A stretch of 64,000 bases of DNA, taken from the NCBI GenBank assembly GCA_008690995.1, contig VRMN01000010.1, forward strand, positions 310,001 through 374,000, given 5' to 3'. A model generated the notes under the pieces. It worked only from the letters and a program-made list of their open reading frames with translations, searched no databases and was not told the origin of the DNA. Positions 26,737 through 36,666 of this stretch are shown piece by piece (position 1 is the first letter of the stretch; each line of letters opens with the position of its first letter). A program made the position numbers and the translations under genes. This DNA comes from Porphyridium purpureum. Taxonomy: Eukaryota > Rhodophyta > Bangiophyceae > Porphyridiales > Porphyridiaceae.

Positions 26737-27282
26737 ATGGTTAGCGCCTGCAGTATGAGCTTGTGGTGCGTGCGGCGCCAGTGGCTTGGAACGGTGGTCG
26801 GCGCTGTCGGTCAGACTGGTGCGTGCCGATGGATGCGCACGAGTGTATTGGTCATGAAGGACAGGTCCTCCGGTCCCACGCCTTTGGATCTATTCAGGAA
26901 GCACTTTGTGGACAAGACCGTGGACGATCTGCAGGAGAGGGCAAACCGCGCGAAGGCGAGTGCCGAAGCCGTGAGGTTGAGACGAGCGAGGAAGAGTGCC
27001 GAAGCCGCCAGGCCGAGCACGAATGAGGAGGATGGAAGGAAGAGGAGGTTGAACGTGGCTGCGGCTGAGGCGCTGGACGAGGATGCAGACGAGGAAGACC
27101 AGGTGACTTTTGAACAGCCAGAATACGACAAGAGGCCGATTCAGCCGAACTTTTTCCCTGAGCTCGACCCGAAAAACCAGCCGCGACGGCGCCGCGGGGA
27201 GTACTGGGAACCGCGACGAGGCCGCGATGGCGACGAGGACTACACTGATTGTTGTGAATTCGACCTGCGAGATCTCAAGTAG
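26737..27282 (+). CDS. N-terminus-only relative of the array, lacking the HBD module
   Basis: This 181-residue protein has a presequence ending C-R-W-M-R-T-S-V-L-V-M-K, very like R-W-M-H-S-S-V-M-V-M-K in the next gene. The following L-D-L-F-R-K-H-F-V-D-K-T-V-D-D-L-Q also parallels that neighbour. Instead of a module, the rest is Arg/Ala/Glu-rich, then Arg-rich with an acidic, Cys-containing C-terminus (D-C-C-E-F-D-L-R-D-L-K). It may derive from a duplicated family gene that lost its module or picked up an unrelated C-terminus. I do not recognise a known family; it could also be an independent mitochondrial protein whose 5' end was copied. Confidence 0.55.
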   Translation: MVSACSMSLWCVRRQWLGTVVGAVGQTGACRWMRTSVLVMKDRSSGPTPLDLFRKHFVDKTVDDLQERANRAKASAEAVRLRRARKSAEAARPSTNEEDGRKRRLNVAAAEALDEDADEEDQVTFEQPEYDKRPIQPNFFPELDPKNQPRRRRGEYWEPRRGRDGDEDYTDCCEFDLRDLK

Positions 27283-27446
27283 CGGCGTTGATGCGGACGT
27301 GTCCCGGTTATAATCGTTGTGAAGAAGCCGCGTCTAGCCTTCATCTCAATAAATCTGAAGTGATATTACGTGCGAGCACCAACAAGGTTGCGTCGTGACC
27401 GGCGCATTCGAGCGCTTGCGCGTTGGCAGCAAGATCCCGCGGCGGC

Positions 27447-28772
27447 ATGTGCTGGCGGGCGGCGACCAGGTCATGGCGATGTGTTTTGTTTCGTGCCAGG
27501 CGTCAGAGCCCCACAGCGAGTGCGAGCGTGGCTGGCGCGACGGCACGTTGGATGCATTCGAGCGTCATGGTGATGAAGGGCGACGAGATTGATGAAAGAC
27601 CTCTGAATCGGTGGGCGCAAAGATACATTGACCACAGGATGGACGAAACGCTGCAAGTAATCGACAAGACTGGCAAGCTCGTGACCAAGGAAAAGCCGAA
27701 AAGGCCCAAGCGGGCGCCCAGGCAGAAGCCGGAGGAGATCAAGAATTGGGACGACATCGAAGGACCGTGGTACGCTATTCGCATCGGGAAAGACAGGTTC
27801 CGTGGGATCGTCTTTGAGCTGGAGGAGTTCAAAGAATTGACCGAAGGCGCGAGAAAATCGTTCGGGCGCAAGTATACCGAGCGGGATGACGACGTCATTT
27901 TAGACGCGCTCGACTTTGTCCGGCATTCGAACACTCGATACACTGAGAAGCAGAAGTGGATGAAAGCGACGCCGCTGTTTTTCGCCTTTCGACACGGCAA
28001 GAATGGTGCTAGAGGTCTCGTGCACAAGCACCAACTGTGGACTATTCTCGAGAAGCGCCCGGAGTTAAATACAAAAACGGTCGAGAAGCGAGCTTTCGAA
28101 AATTGCAATCAAGGGCTGCTCTTCTGTGAGCTTGCAGGAACCGAGAGCAAGGCCTGGACCACCCTCGAAAGATCGCTGCTCTACCTTGCGAAGAATCGGA
28201 GCGTTCACATGACTGAACTTCTCGATCACTACATGATCCGCGAAGAAGAAGATGAGTTACCAACCGGCCCGTTACCTGCCGAGACGCCGGAGCAAGGAGA
28301 AACGGCCAGTGAGAACGACGGTGTTGATACAATGAAGACAGGACACGAAGAGCGAAAAGACGGCGATCCGAAAGACGCGGAGCCTGTAGATCGCGAACGA
28401 AAAAAACGCAAGCCACAAGACCGGGAGCCGGAAGACGAGGAGCCAGAAGACGAGGAGATCAAGAATTTGGTGGTCGGCGGGCCTGTAGACATTCTGGACG
28501 AGAGCAGCTCGGAAGAGCGCCCCATGGGTGACGTGACGGACGATGAGGTAGATTTGCCCAATCCTAACATGCTTGACACAGCTGACGCTCGCAGTGACGA
28601 GGACGATGATGAAATTGATTCTGCGTTGGAGAAACTTATTGACGGTGTAGCACGAAATGCAATCGAGGACTGGCTGAAGGATTTGGAGCTGGACTCATGG
28701 CTAAAGGACGAGAATGTTGACGAAAGTGTCCCGAAAGGAATCGAGGTGCCTGAGAGCTCGAAGTCAAGCTAG
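27447..28772 (+). CDS. Single-module HBD protein with long acidic/charged tail
   Basis: The 441-residue product starts with an Arg-rich presequence ending A-R-W-M-H-S-S-V-M-V-M-K. The module begins near residue 108 with W-Y-A-I-R-I-G-K, Trp replacing the usual Phe, and half B has F-E-N-C-N-Q-G-L-L-F-C-E-L-A-G-T-E-S-K-A-W. About 160 residues follow, first Asp/Glu/Lys/Pro repeats, then a helix D-E-I-D-S-A-L-E-K-L-I-D-G-V-A-R-N that matches one in the gene at 31398. The acidic tail recalls the long members' C-termini. Confidence 0.8.
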   Translation: MCWRAATRSWRCVLFRARRQSPTASASVAGATARWMHSSVMVMKGDEIDERPLNRWAQRYIDHRMDETLQVIDKTGKLVTKEKPKRPKRAPRQKPEEIKNWDDIEGPWYAIRIGKDRFRGIVFELEEFKELTEGARKSFGRKYTERDDDVILDALDFVRHSNTRYTEKQKWMKATPLFFAFRHGKNGARGLVHKHQLWTILEKRPELNTKTVEKRAFENCNQGLLFCELAGTESKAWTTLERSLLYLAKNRSVHMTELLDHYMIREEEDELPTGPLPAETPEQGETASENDGVDTMKTGHEERKDGDPKDAEPVDRERKKRKPQDREPEDEEPEDEEIKNLVVGGPVDILDESSSEERPMGDVTDDEVDLPNPNMLDTADARSDEDDDEIDSALEKLIDGVARNAIEDWLKDLELDSWLKDENVDESVPKGIEVPESSKSS

Positions 28773-29160
28773 CCAACCCTATATTTTCCGTGTTTTCGGT
28801 CCAAGAAGACACGCACAGGTTTGCAGTGTGAGCCGCGTGTTTCAGTGAACACGAACAGAATAGACGGAAAAGTCTTGGACTGCTGAAACGACGTCTTACC
28901 CAAGCGCAAACGCAAGAGCTGCACGTATCCTTTGCCATCGCGATGTGAATCGAGAACAGAGCGTGCGTACACAGTATTTGAGCGATAAAATTGACGATGC
29001 GGTTCTGCTTCGTGGCGGCGGGAGCGCGCCACTACATGCTTGCCACATCATGGTCTTGACCAACAAGCCACCACCAAAACCACCACCATGACAACTGCTA
29101 CCAGTGTCATCAGAGAAAAGGTAGGAAAACGAGCAGCAGCCGCGGCAAATGTTGTAAAGG
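28773..29160. other. Intergenic, no feature recognised
   Basis: No supported gene is found in this 388-bp gap. Confidence 0.3.
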
Positions 29161-30459
29161 ATGGCCAGGTTCGCGCCGCGCTGTGGCCCGTTCGGCGGCA
29201 CTATGTTCCGACGGCTCGCGGCCGTCGCTTTGACCCGCCCGGCCCCACAGAGGCTTGCATGCACGCTGCCGCCTGGATGGGTGCTGGATGAGAAAGAAAG
29301 GCGCATGAAATTCAAGCCGGATTATCAGTCGATTGCGGACGTGCCGTTGTGGCCGGCGCGATCCGAGAAGGACAAACTCAAGTCAGGTGGCTTCGATGAT
29401 CCGCTGCAGGGCCCCTTCTTCGCAATCCGGAAAGGGTTGGATGGATTTCGGGGCGTCGTGGCCAAGAAGGATGTGTGCGAATCGCTGACGAGACACGTGC
29501 CTAGTGCGGACATGAAGATGACGCAAACGCTGCGTCAAGCAATGGATTACGTGCAGAGTTTCCTGAAGAGAGCAACGCCGAACTTTTTCGCGTTCCGGTA
29601 CGGCATTGACGGCGCAAGAGGCTTTACGACGGATCGATACGTCTACTTGGACCTTGTAGAGCGCATCGAGCAGCCTCACTGCGACGCTGAATTTTTCGAG
29701 AAGTACCAGTTTAATAACATGACACAGGCCCTATTGTTCTGCGAACAAGCAGGAACCGAGAAGAAGCATTGGCAGACCTTGGAGCATTCCATTCGGTACT
29801 TTGCGAAGCATTCATCATTGGACATTGTCAACATGATGGATCGATACCTTGTCAGAGCTGGAGAGGACGACCTGAATTACGGCCCTGTCAAGCCGCCAGG
29901 ATCCACACTTTTCCTGGACGAGTTTAAGGCTGAAATGCGAGCCGAAGCCGAGGCTGCTGAACAGGAGATGCTTAGTAAGCTTCCGCCGTTGCCCGACTTG
30001 AACGCTGCCTTTGAGGAGCTCTCGCAAGTGATGAATGCGTCGGATGCTTCGGATGAAGAGCGCGAGCGTAAGCTTGATTCTTTTCTGGTAACTTATGTGC
30101 GCACGGCCTCTCGAAAAGTGCTCATGAAATCGCTCGAAGATCTCGACCAGCTTGCCGTGCATGCATGGGCCCGAAAGGTGATTGAAGAGGATGAAAAGTA
30201 CCAAAAGATGACTGAGAATGCAGAAAAGGAAGACGAGCAAGTCACGCAAGAAATCAACGCTCTTTCTGAACTGTTCGGAGCGCCGCAGGAATTCATTGAA
30301 GAACTGGGCGACGACGCGCCCGAAAAAAATCCAGAAAATTATGCAATCGAGCAAAGTCGAGTCATCGCTGCTCTTGAAGAATCTGAAGTGGCTAAAAAAG
30401 GACAGACGCGAAAAGAACCTATCGAGATCGTCGTAACTGGTCTACTCCATCCGCGGTGA
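29161..30459 (+). CDS. Single-module HBD protein with long helical C-terminus
   Basis: The product has 432 residues. The N-terminus (M-F-R-R-L-A-A-V-A-L-T-R-P from the second in-frame ATG at 29203) looks like a presequence, though the R-x-I-H motif is absent. The L-W-P element precedes the module, which starts near residue 86 (F-F-A-I-R-K-G-L-D-G-F-R-G). Half B contains F-N-N-M-T-Q-A-L-L-F-C-E-Q-A-G-T. The last 180 residues are Glu/Ala/Leu-rich and strongly helical, without RNase H motifs. The stop is about 165 bp from the convergent Tpt1 gene's stop. Confidence 0.8.
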   Translation: MARFAPRCGPFGGTMFRRLAAVALTRPAPQRLACTLPPGWVLDEKERRMKFKPDYQSIADVPLWPARSEKDKLKSGGFDDPLQGPFFAIRKGLDGFRGVVAKKDVCESLTRHVPSADMKMTQTLRQAMDYVQSFLKRATPNFFAFRYGIDGARGFTTDRYVYLDLVERIEQPHCDAEFFEKYQFNNMTQALLFCEQAGTEKKHWQTLEHSIRYFAKHSSLDIVNMMDRYLVRAGEDDLNYGPVKPPGSTLFLDEFKAEMRAEAEAAEQEMLSKLPPLPDLNAAFEELSQVMNASDASDEERERKLDSFLVTYVRTASRKVLMKSLEDLDQLAVHAWARKVIEEDEKYQKMTENAEKEDEQVTQEINALSELFGAPQEFIEELGDDAPEKNPENYAIEQSRVIAALEESEVAKKGQTRKEPIEIVVTGLLHPR

Positions 30460-30623
30460 ATGTGAAGGCCAATAGTGCACCTCGTATTTTCCATGGTTGC
30501 ACCCATCACCAGCATTTGGGGTATCGTACTGACGCATGGAATCACTGCGCCGTGTATGGTGTACAACGACAACCTTGACCGCTTCTCTGGAAGGCTCGCT
30601 GCTTTACTCTTTCTCGGAGAGGG

Positions 30624-31361
30624 CTATTTGTGTGCCGGATGCGTCCCCGGCTCTTCCAGTGAGAGCGGTTCGCCGAGCGGAAGCGTGTGCGCACGGAGGA
30701 AGAGCCGCGTTGGAACAATGCCGGTGTCTTTTTCGCCTGGGCTCAGCACCACGTCATTTGCGCTGAGGAAAAAGGGAATGCCTTCTCTTATGCCGCGCTG
30801 CACGTCAACCCACACGGCCACCTTGCACTGCATACGTATGCCGCTTTTGACCTGGTCATTGCCAGGCAGCGCTGTCGCCATGTGGACGTGTCTTCGGGTC
30901 ATGCGCGAGAGCCCAACTTTGCGTATGTGCTCCCATGCCACCCGCGATGTTCCATGAACGGCCTCCTGAATGCCTGAATCTATCGTGAGACGTGTCAGCA
31001 TGGCGTCATCGTCCAGTCCCGACGCGAGCGTATGGCCCTGTGTGGCACGAATGTAAAGTGGCAGGTCTTGTGTACCTGTGTCGCTCGCTGCAGCTTTCCC
31101 ATCGCCAACCCGCAGCTCGAAGCGTCCCTTCTCATCTGCAGCCACAATTGCGCGGACATCCTCAACACTCACGCCCTTGAAGCGGCGCAGCCGCAGCACC
31201 TGCTCGAGCGGCACAAACCCATCGGGCGTAAGGCAGTGCGCGAGTCCCGCATCGATGACGCCATGACGCAGCAGCTGCGAGAGGTTCTTCGAAAGACGGA
31301 CGTGGTACCCCGGGCGCTTCGCGACCATGTCACTGCCTTGGGAACGCGCGATATCTCGCAT
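30624..31361 (-). CDS. TPT1: tRNA 2'-phosphotransferase (Tpt1/KptA family)
   Basis: Tpt1 moves the 2'-phosphate left at a tRNA splice junction to NAD+, releasing ADP-ribose 1''-2'' cyclic phosphate and nicotinamide. The 245-residue product has the family signatures in order: S-K-N-L-S-Q-L-L-R-H-G, D-G-F-V-P-L-E-Q-V-L near the N-terminus, R-A-T-Q-G-H-T in the middle, then H-G-T-x-x-x-A-W-x-x-I-x-x-x-G-L-S-R-M-x-R-x-H-V-H-M-A. These supply the Arg, His and Arg residues used for phosphate and NAD+ binding. I chose the ATG at 31361; one at 31328 is also possible. It is the only minus-strand gene inside the array. Its substrate would be made by a ligase like the one at 48248. Confidence 0.92.
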   Translation of the reverse strand: MRDIARSQGSDMVAKRPGYHVRLSKNLSQLLRHGVIDAGLAHCLTPDGFVPLEQVLRLRRFKGVSVEDVRAIVAADEKGRFELRVGDGKAAASDTGTQDLPLYIRATQGHTLASGLDDDAMLTRLTIDSGIQEAVHGTSRVAWEHIRKVGLSRMTRRHVHMATALPGNDQVKSGIRMQCKVAVWVDVQRGIREGIPFFLSANDVVLSPGEKDTGIVPTRLFLRAHTLPLGEPLSLEEPGTHPAHK

Positions 31362-31397
31362 CACGGCTCTGTCGTCCGAGCTGGAGCACGTCAACAA
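31362..31397. promoter_or_regulatory. 36-bp spacer between divergent start codons
   Basis: The Tpt1 ATG (31361, minus) and the ATG of the HBD gene at 31398 (plus) are only 36 bp apart, so each gene's promoter and leader must lie at least partly within the other's coding region. A bidirectional promoter is likely. If the Tpt1 start at 31328 is used, the spacer is 69 bp. Confidence 0.45.
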
Positions 31398-32780
31398 ATG
31401 CTTGGCTGGTGGAGGTCGGCAGCACAGAGCGGCTGCCGTGAGCGCATGGGTGTGCAGATTGGTCGGCGCGCTGGAGCGGATGGAGTGCGGCGATCGATTC
31501 ATACCAGCGCAGTGGCGCTGCGGCGGGGAGCCAGCTTTGGATGTGGGTATGGCAGAGGCAACTACCCTCGAGGCGGTAATCCTTCTCCCGCGGTGAAAAG
31601 GGTGACGCAGTGGACTTCGTACGAGCGAGATGAGGATGCTTACGATGGGCCACTGCCCCTGCACGAGCTTCCCGTGTCAAATGTGATTGTCGAGCCGGAC
31701 CCTGAAGGCCCCTTCTTCGCCATTCAAAGCGGGCGAGATGCGTATCGAGGCGTCGTCTTGTCCGAATCTGAGTACAAGGCACTTACGCTCAATGTGGAAG
31801 ACTCGCACGGCAAGGCGTTCCCGCGCATGAAGGACGCGATCCGGTTCGCGTTGAGACATGATGAGAAAAAGTACCAGTACCATGGCCGCTTCCTGGCCTT
31901 TCGACACGGCCTATACGGCGCTCGCGGATACTTGTTCTTGGATCGCGCCTACACGAATATTTTGCCGCGCATCCAGAGTCCCGACATTGAGATGTACCGA
32001 TTCGATAACACCACGCAGGCGCTTCTCTTCTGTGAGCAGGCAGGAACTCCAGATACCGATTGGCACACTCTGGCATCTGCTATTCGGTGGATGGCCAAAT
32101 ACCCGAGTCTTCGTGCACCGCACCTGATGTGGAAGTACCTGATGAGGCACGGAAAGCGCCGTGAGCGCATTCCTAGTGGGCCCTTGGCTGATGGATCTTT
32201 CCCAGAAAGGCCTCAAGAGGACGACGCTTCCGATGAAACTCCGCAGAATAACAGTGCAAACGAATCCGTGCATAAACCTGCGGCGGTAAATCCATGGGAT
32301 GTTGAGATTGACACCAGTTTGGACGACCTGGTGGAGTGCGTTGCACGAAACCAAATGTCGCTCAAGGAGTTGAGCTACAAAACAGCCAAACAAGTACACG
32401 CCTTGCTGCAGAAGCGCGAGCCAACCTTTAAGCTAAGAAGAGAGTCGCTGACGCGTGAGGCGGAGTATGCAAGAGAAGCGGATCGTGAGCGATTGGATCT
32501 GTGGGAAGAAGAACGTCTTGCAAGAGTGAACGAAAAATTAGAACGAAAGCGGCGGATGGAAGCCTGGCGAAAGCTTGCCTCGGAGGGTCGTCTGCCGCGG
32601 AAGCTCAACCCGTACCGGCCTGCACCTCGCAGGCGCGTCGTGCGAAAGTTGGCAAATGAGCGCAGCTCAAAAGAAAGCAGTACGATTCGAGTCGACGACG
32701 CGATTGCGCGCAACACCTTGAACTTGGTGCTGAGCATGCGAAGTACGCTATCAAGCTTGCGAGAAAGCACGGAAGGTTAG
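31398..32780 (+). CDS. Single-module HBD protein with basic helical tail
   Basis: The product has 460 residues. The presequence ends V-R-R-S-I-H-T-S-A-V-A-L-R-R. The module starts near residue 106 (F-F-A-I-Q-S-G-R-D-A-Y-R-G, Tyr replacing Phe in F-R-G), and half B reads F-L-A-F-R-H-G-L-Y-G-A-R-G then F-D-N-T-T-Q-A-L-L-F-C-E-Q-A-G-T. The tail shares E-I-D-x-x-L-x-x-L-x-x-x-V-A-R-N with the gene at 27447, followed by an Arg/Glu-rich helix and a basic Arg/Pro segment. Confidence 0.8.
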   Translation: MLGWWRSAAQSGCRERMGVQIGRRAGADGVRRSIHTSAVALRRGASFGCGYGRGNYPRGGNPSPAVKRVTQWTSYERDEDAYDGPLPLHELPVSNVIVEPDPEGPFFAIQSGRDAYRGVVLSESEYKALTLNVEDSHGKAFPRMKDAIRFALRHDEKKYQYHGRFLAFRHGLYGARGYLFLDRAYTNILPRIQSPDIEMYRFDNTTQALLFCEQAGTPDTDWHTLASAIRWMAKYPSLRAPHLMWKYLMRHGKRRERIPSGPLADGSFPERPQEDDASDETPQNNSANESVHKPAAVNPWDVEIDTSLDDLVECVARNQMSLKELSYKTAKQVHALLQKREPTFKLRRESLTREAEYAREADRERLDLWEEERLARVNEKLERKRRMEAWRKLASEGRLPRKLNPYRPAPRRRVVRKLANERSSKESSTIRVDDAIARNTLNLVLSMRSTLSSLRESTEG

Positions 32781-33882
32781 AGTTTGCCACACTTCATGGG
32801 ACCGAGCCGCCAATTGTTCTGCCTTTTGATTCCGGTTGGATTTGTTCGCCGTTCTACCTCCTTGCAACGGGCCACTGCGTCATGCACGACACGAGCCTTT
32901 GAGAGGTGAGATCTGGTATTCAGGAAGCCCAGGAGACCTTTTGCGCGTGAACACAGTTATGCAGACTGGCAATATCTTGTTTCTTGTCCGAAAGGCGATA
33001 TCGCTGGGCTCCCGCTCTTGGGATCCAAATGTCAGCGCTCACCCGGTCTCTCTAGAAATTTTCGGTTCGCCGGGTGTGTCTCGCATCTTTGCCGCAGCTA
33101 AAAAGCGAAAAGGGCTCGATGGATTATTTGGCGACTTGCTTTTTCGGCCGGCGCATGAACGCGTTTCCCTGACAGTAATGCCGCTCGGCAAGTTGACGAC
33201 TGCCCGGAAGCGGTTGCCCAGGCCACCACAGTGTGCGAGTTGCGAAATGGTCTTGCGAGGATGTGTGAAATCAAAGTGGGTCCGAATGGACGGTGATCAT
33301 GTCATTTGACATTGAAGAGCGACGGGTTTGCTTGCATCGCTTGTGGAACGAGTTACTAGATACAACTCTTTTTTTCCCCGGAGTTCGGCGGCAAAAGACC
33401 CGTTGAAGGTCCCTTTCTCGGATTTCGATGGCTCCGAGCTACAATCCTTGACGAACATCTTTTCGTGGTCAAGTATGGCCGGAGCTTCGCCGCCGCGATG
33501 AGCGATGACGCGCCTCATAAAATGCCGAACCTAGCTCATTCACAACACAAGCCGCCTTTCCATCCGTCATCCAGTCTATCATAAAAATTCTGGAGCGTCA
33601 TTCCGAGAGCAGATGCAGGCTTTGGCGCGGCTCCTCGTGCGTCTCTTGACTTCGCACACGAGGACTTCTCCGTGTAGTTATGCCTTGCGCACACCACGAC
33701 AGTGTCCAGGCGATTTCGTCGTCGTTCCGCTCTCGACCACAGTCTCCTCTTAGGACCCGGTAGCGGATGCGCGCTTCATTCCAACCGAGCCGCCAACCTT
33801 GTGGCACGACGCGAACACGGCGTGAGAGTGTCGAGCAGGCACAACGCCCTGAGGCTTGCGCGGAGACAGACACGCAGGCAGA
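32781..33882. other. Intergenic 1.1 kb, no feature supported
   Basis: An open frame of about 157 codons at 32836-33309 lacks an ATG at its 5' end and any family motif. Short peptide similarities to the module near 33400-33500 (E-G-P-F, V-K-Y-G-R) are too weak to call a relic. Confidence 0.35.
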
Positions 33883-34824
33883 ATGTCTGGATGGAGGCTT
33901 GCGCGGTTGCTTCCTGTCGCGCCACGCGCCGCTCATGCGGTGGAGATTCGTGGGGTGGGATGGCAAGAAAACGTAGCTCATGCGCGCCGATGGATTCATG
34001 CGAGCGCCGTCGCGACGAAGAAGAAGGGAGGGAGCAGGAGGGCGCGGAATGAGAGGAAGCCGAGCAGGGATCTGCCTATTGCAGGCGCGCAAAAGTGGCC
34101 GTGGAATGGTTATCGAGGCATGCAGGATCCCGACCTGGAAGACTCCGAGGCTTCCATCACGCTCAGGGGCCCGTTCCGAGCCATTCGGAGAGGCCGGTTT
34201 GCGTTTCGCGGCATTGTGCTCGATGAGGAAGAGTTTATGACGCTCGCGGGCGGCATAGAGAGACCAGAAGCCGAGAGATTCCACAGCCTCAAGGACGCCA
34301 TTCAGTTCTGTTCCTTGTACACGGAAAAGTCAGTCCGACGATTCTTTGCGTTTCGTCATGGCCTGGACGGCGCACGCGGGCTTTCGGTGGACAAAAAGAT
34401 CTTTCAGGCGCTGATTCAGCGATTCGACTCGCCGACTTGCGAAAAGCTAGAATTCTCAAACATGGTACAACCATTAGTCTTCTGCTTGCAAGCCGGAACG
34501 TACGGTACGGATTGGCACACGCTGGAAGACTCGGTGATTTACATTGCCAAAGAGCGTCTCAAGACCCCGGCCCTGGTCTGCAAGTTTTCGTTCTGGTCCG
34601 CCGAGGCTCCACTGCGGACTGGCTCCAACGAGGTGGCTAGTGCGCCGCCCATGCTGGCCAAGGTGCTTGAATCAGAGCCTTTGGCGAGCTCACATTCCCA
34701 TGCCGAGATCGGTTTCGACACGTCAGACAGCACCGCTCAAACTGCTTCAATACACGCCGACGGCGAAAGGAATAAGGACTCACGCATGCAAAGCACCAGC
34801 GAAGGCGAGCGCGCCGAGGATTAA
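33883..34824 (+). CDS. Single-module HBD protein with presequence
   Basis: The 313-residue product has a presequence ending H-A-R-R-W-I-H-A-S-A-V-A-T-K-K-K. The W-P element (Q-K-W-P-W) precedes the module, which starts near residue 98 with F-R-A-I-R-R-G-R-F-A-F-R-G; the usual Tyr is Arg here. Half B has F-S-N-M-V-Q-P-L-V-F-C-L-Q-A-G-T, with V-Q-P for T-Q-A and Leu for Glu. Similar V-Q-P-L or M-Q-P-L variants occur in the genes at 52297 and 54864. The tail is Ser/Ala/Asp-rich. Confidence 0.8.
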   Translation: MSGWRLARLLPVAPRAAHAVEIRGVGWQENVAHARRWIHASAVATKKKGGSRRARNERKPSRDLPIAGAQKWPWNGYRGMQDPDLEDSEASITLRGPFRAIRRGRFAFRGIVLDEEEFMTLAGGIERPEAERFHSLKDAIQFCSLYTEKSVRRFFAFRHGLDGARGLSVDKKIFQALIQRFDSPTCEKLEFSNMVQPLVFCLQAGTYGTDWHTLEDSVIYIAKERLKTPALVCKFSFWSAEAPLRTGSNEVASAPPMLAKVLESEPLASSHSHAEIGFDTSDSTAQTASIHADGERNKDSRMQSTSEGERAED

Positions 34825-35418
34825 AAGGAAAGGCGAATGTCGCTTGGATGCGGAAGTACTCGAACGGAATGAATTTGCAGCGGATGCGCCACCGACGATC
34901 GAATCATCTGACGCGAAACAGCAGGATGCATTCTGATGAGGCCCTGTATTGTTCAATCTCTGTGCGATCTTTTGGTCTGCTCTTAGCGGTCCTCGCGCGC
35001 ACGATATGGGAACGCCGATTCAACATGACGCGCCATACACCGTGATGCACAGGCACATACACAGACGCACGCACGTGCGCACGCGTTAATTTACCCATGG
35101 AGGCACCAGAGAATGCCGACATTGGCGACGCGGAAGAAGGCTGTAGACACACGCCTACACTCATGCGAGAGCTCGTGTCGCCATAGACATGTCTCCGAGG
35201 CTTTCTGTGTTGCACGGCATCCATCTTGGTCAGCATTTAGTCCATGTAGCTGCGAACAGCCTTGCCAGTACAAGTAAAGCGTCAGAGTTCATCGTTACAT
35301 GCGCGCTGGCTCTTGCCGAGCAGTCTGAGCCAGTGGAGACAGCCGCCGTGCGGTCGAGCTGCCGCCGAGCTGGCTCGCTCGTCGTTGGACGGGAAGACAT
35401 TCATGTGCGCGAAAAAGG
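34825..35418. other. Intergenic, no feature recognised
   Basis: No supported gene lies in this 594-bp gap; a CA/CG-rich tract with repeated CACGCAC-like words lies around 35045-35085. Similar empty gaps are 36184-36666 (483 bp) and 37699-38204 (506 bp). Confidence 0.3.
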
Positions 35419-36183
35419 ATGTCTTGCTGGTTGAGTTGGTCACGACAGAGAGTGACGGGAGTGTCTTTATGCCGCGCAAGAGGAACGGTTGCCGACGCAC
35501 TTGCGCGGTGCTTCTTTGGCGCGCGCGGATGTTTTCATACGAGTGCAGCAGCGTTGAAGACGAAGGACGATAATACTGAACGCCGTCCTCCGGTTGGACA
35601 AACGGGCGCAAGGATTTGGCCCCCACACGACCCGCGTCGTGTGCATCCGGGTGTTCTGGCCGGCGAGTTGAAAGGTCCGTTCTACGCGATCAAGCACGGG
35701 CGAGATAAGATGCGGGGTGTGGTGATAAACAGGGACGACTACATTGCTCTGACAAAAGGAGTGTCAGAATGGAAAGCGCGCAAGACGGAGACAGTGGAAG
35801 AGGCTGCCGCGGAGTTTAATTCTAGCTCAATCAAGCGGCGCTTCTTTGCATTCCGTCATGGCGCGAAAGGCTCCCGTGGGCTCTTGATTCGAGAAGAGGC
35901 CATCAGACATCTCGTGCCGCGCGTTCGAGCCCCGACGCTCGACATGGGACAGTTCAACAATATCACGCAGGCGCTCGTGTTCTGCGAGCAAGCAGGAACG
36001 AATGAAACTCACTGGCAGACGCTAGAAGGCGCGCTCCTTTTTCTGTTGAAGAATCCGGACATGCGCGTCACTGCGTTGATCTCCAAATTCTTGCTCAAGA
36101 CCGGATACTCCCCGCTTCCGCGCGGCCCGTTTCCCGCTGATGCAAGTGATCCGCCGGAGGCAGAGGAGAAACCGTGTAGCTAG
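35419..36183 (+). CDS. Single-module HBD protein, compact
   Basis: This 254-residue protein has a presequence ending G-C-F-H-T-S-A-A-A-L-K, with Gly replacing the usual Arg two residues before the Phe. I-W-P-P precedes the module. Half A starts near residue 88 (F-Y-A-I-K-H-G-R-D-K-M-R-G, Met in place of Phe) and half B reads F-F-A-F-R-H-G-A-K-G-S-R-G with F-N-N-I-T-Q-A-L-V-F-C-E-Q-A-G-T. The protein ends a few residues after the P-R-G-P motif. Confidence 0.8.
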   Translation: MSCWLSWSRQRVTGVSLCRARGTVADALARCFFGARGCFHTSAAALKTKDDNTERRPPVGQTGARIWPPHDPRRVHPGVLAGELKGPFYAIKHGRDKMRGVVINRDDYIALTKGVSEWKARKTETVEEAAAEFNSSSIKRRFFAFRHGAKGSRGLLIREEAIRHLVPRVRAPTLDMGQFNNITQALVFCEQAGTNETHWQTLEGALLFLLKNPDMRVTALISKFLLKTGYSPLPRGPFPADASDPPEAEEKPCS

Positions 36184-36666
36184 CCTGTTCGTCCGGGCCT
36201 TCGTTGTGTACACGACACCCACCGACGACGATGATAGAGGCGTTCCAACAAGCTGCTGCTCCTTACGACGAGCGCGCAAGCGCATCCCAACTGGCTGCTT
36301 TGCTGGGCACTCAAGCATGCGCTTGTCCTGCCATGCGAGGCATTTGATTCGCCGTGGCGCAGTTCAGCAGATGCTGCTGCGCAGAAAAACCGCATTCAGT
36401 CGGCGTGCCTAATCGTTCGACTGACCATAAAGCTGCTGTTTGTCCGCGGACAGAGGATCTAGCCGTGCGGAAACGCCTGAGAGACACTGCGCCGTCATGC
36501 CCTACGCCGTAGCGTAAACGTATGAAGGTAGGCTACCGCATCGCCTTGCATGTCGACCCCATAATCGCGGAAACTCGTTGCCGCGGGCGGTCGTGTACTT
36601 TCCGAGGTTGCGCGATCGCGAACCCTCGAAGGCCGTTGGGCCGTCCCAGTCGCCTCCCCGCAGTGA

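Noticed and set aside
32836-33309. Open frame of about 157 codons
   Set aside because: It has no ATG near its start, no motif and no family similarity.
33390-33520. Possible decayed HBD module (E-G-P-F and V-K-Y-G-R peptides)
   Set aside because: The matches are a few residues long, in the wrong order and spacing for half A or B.
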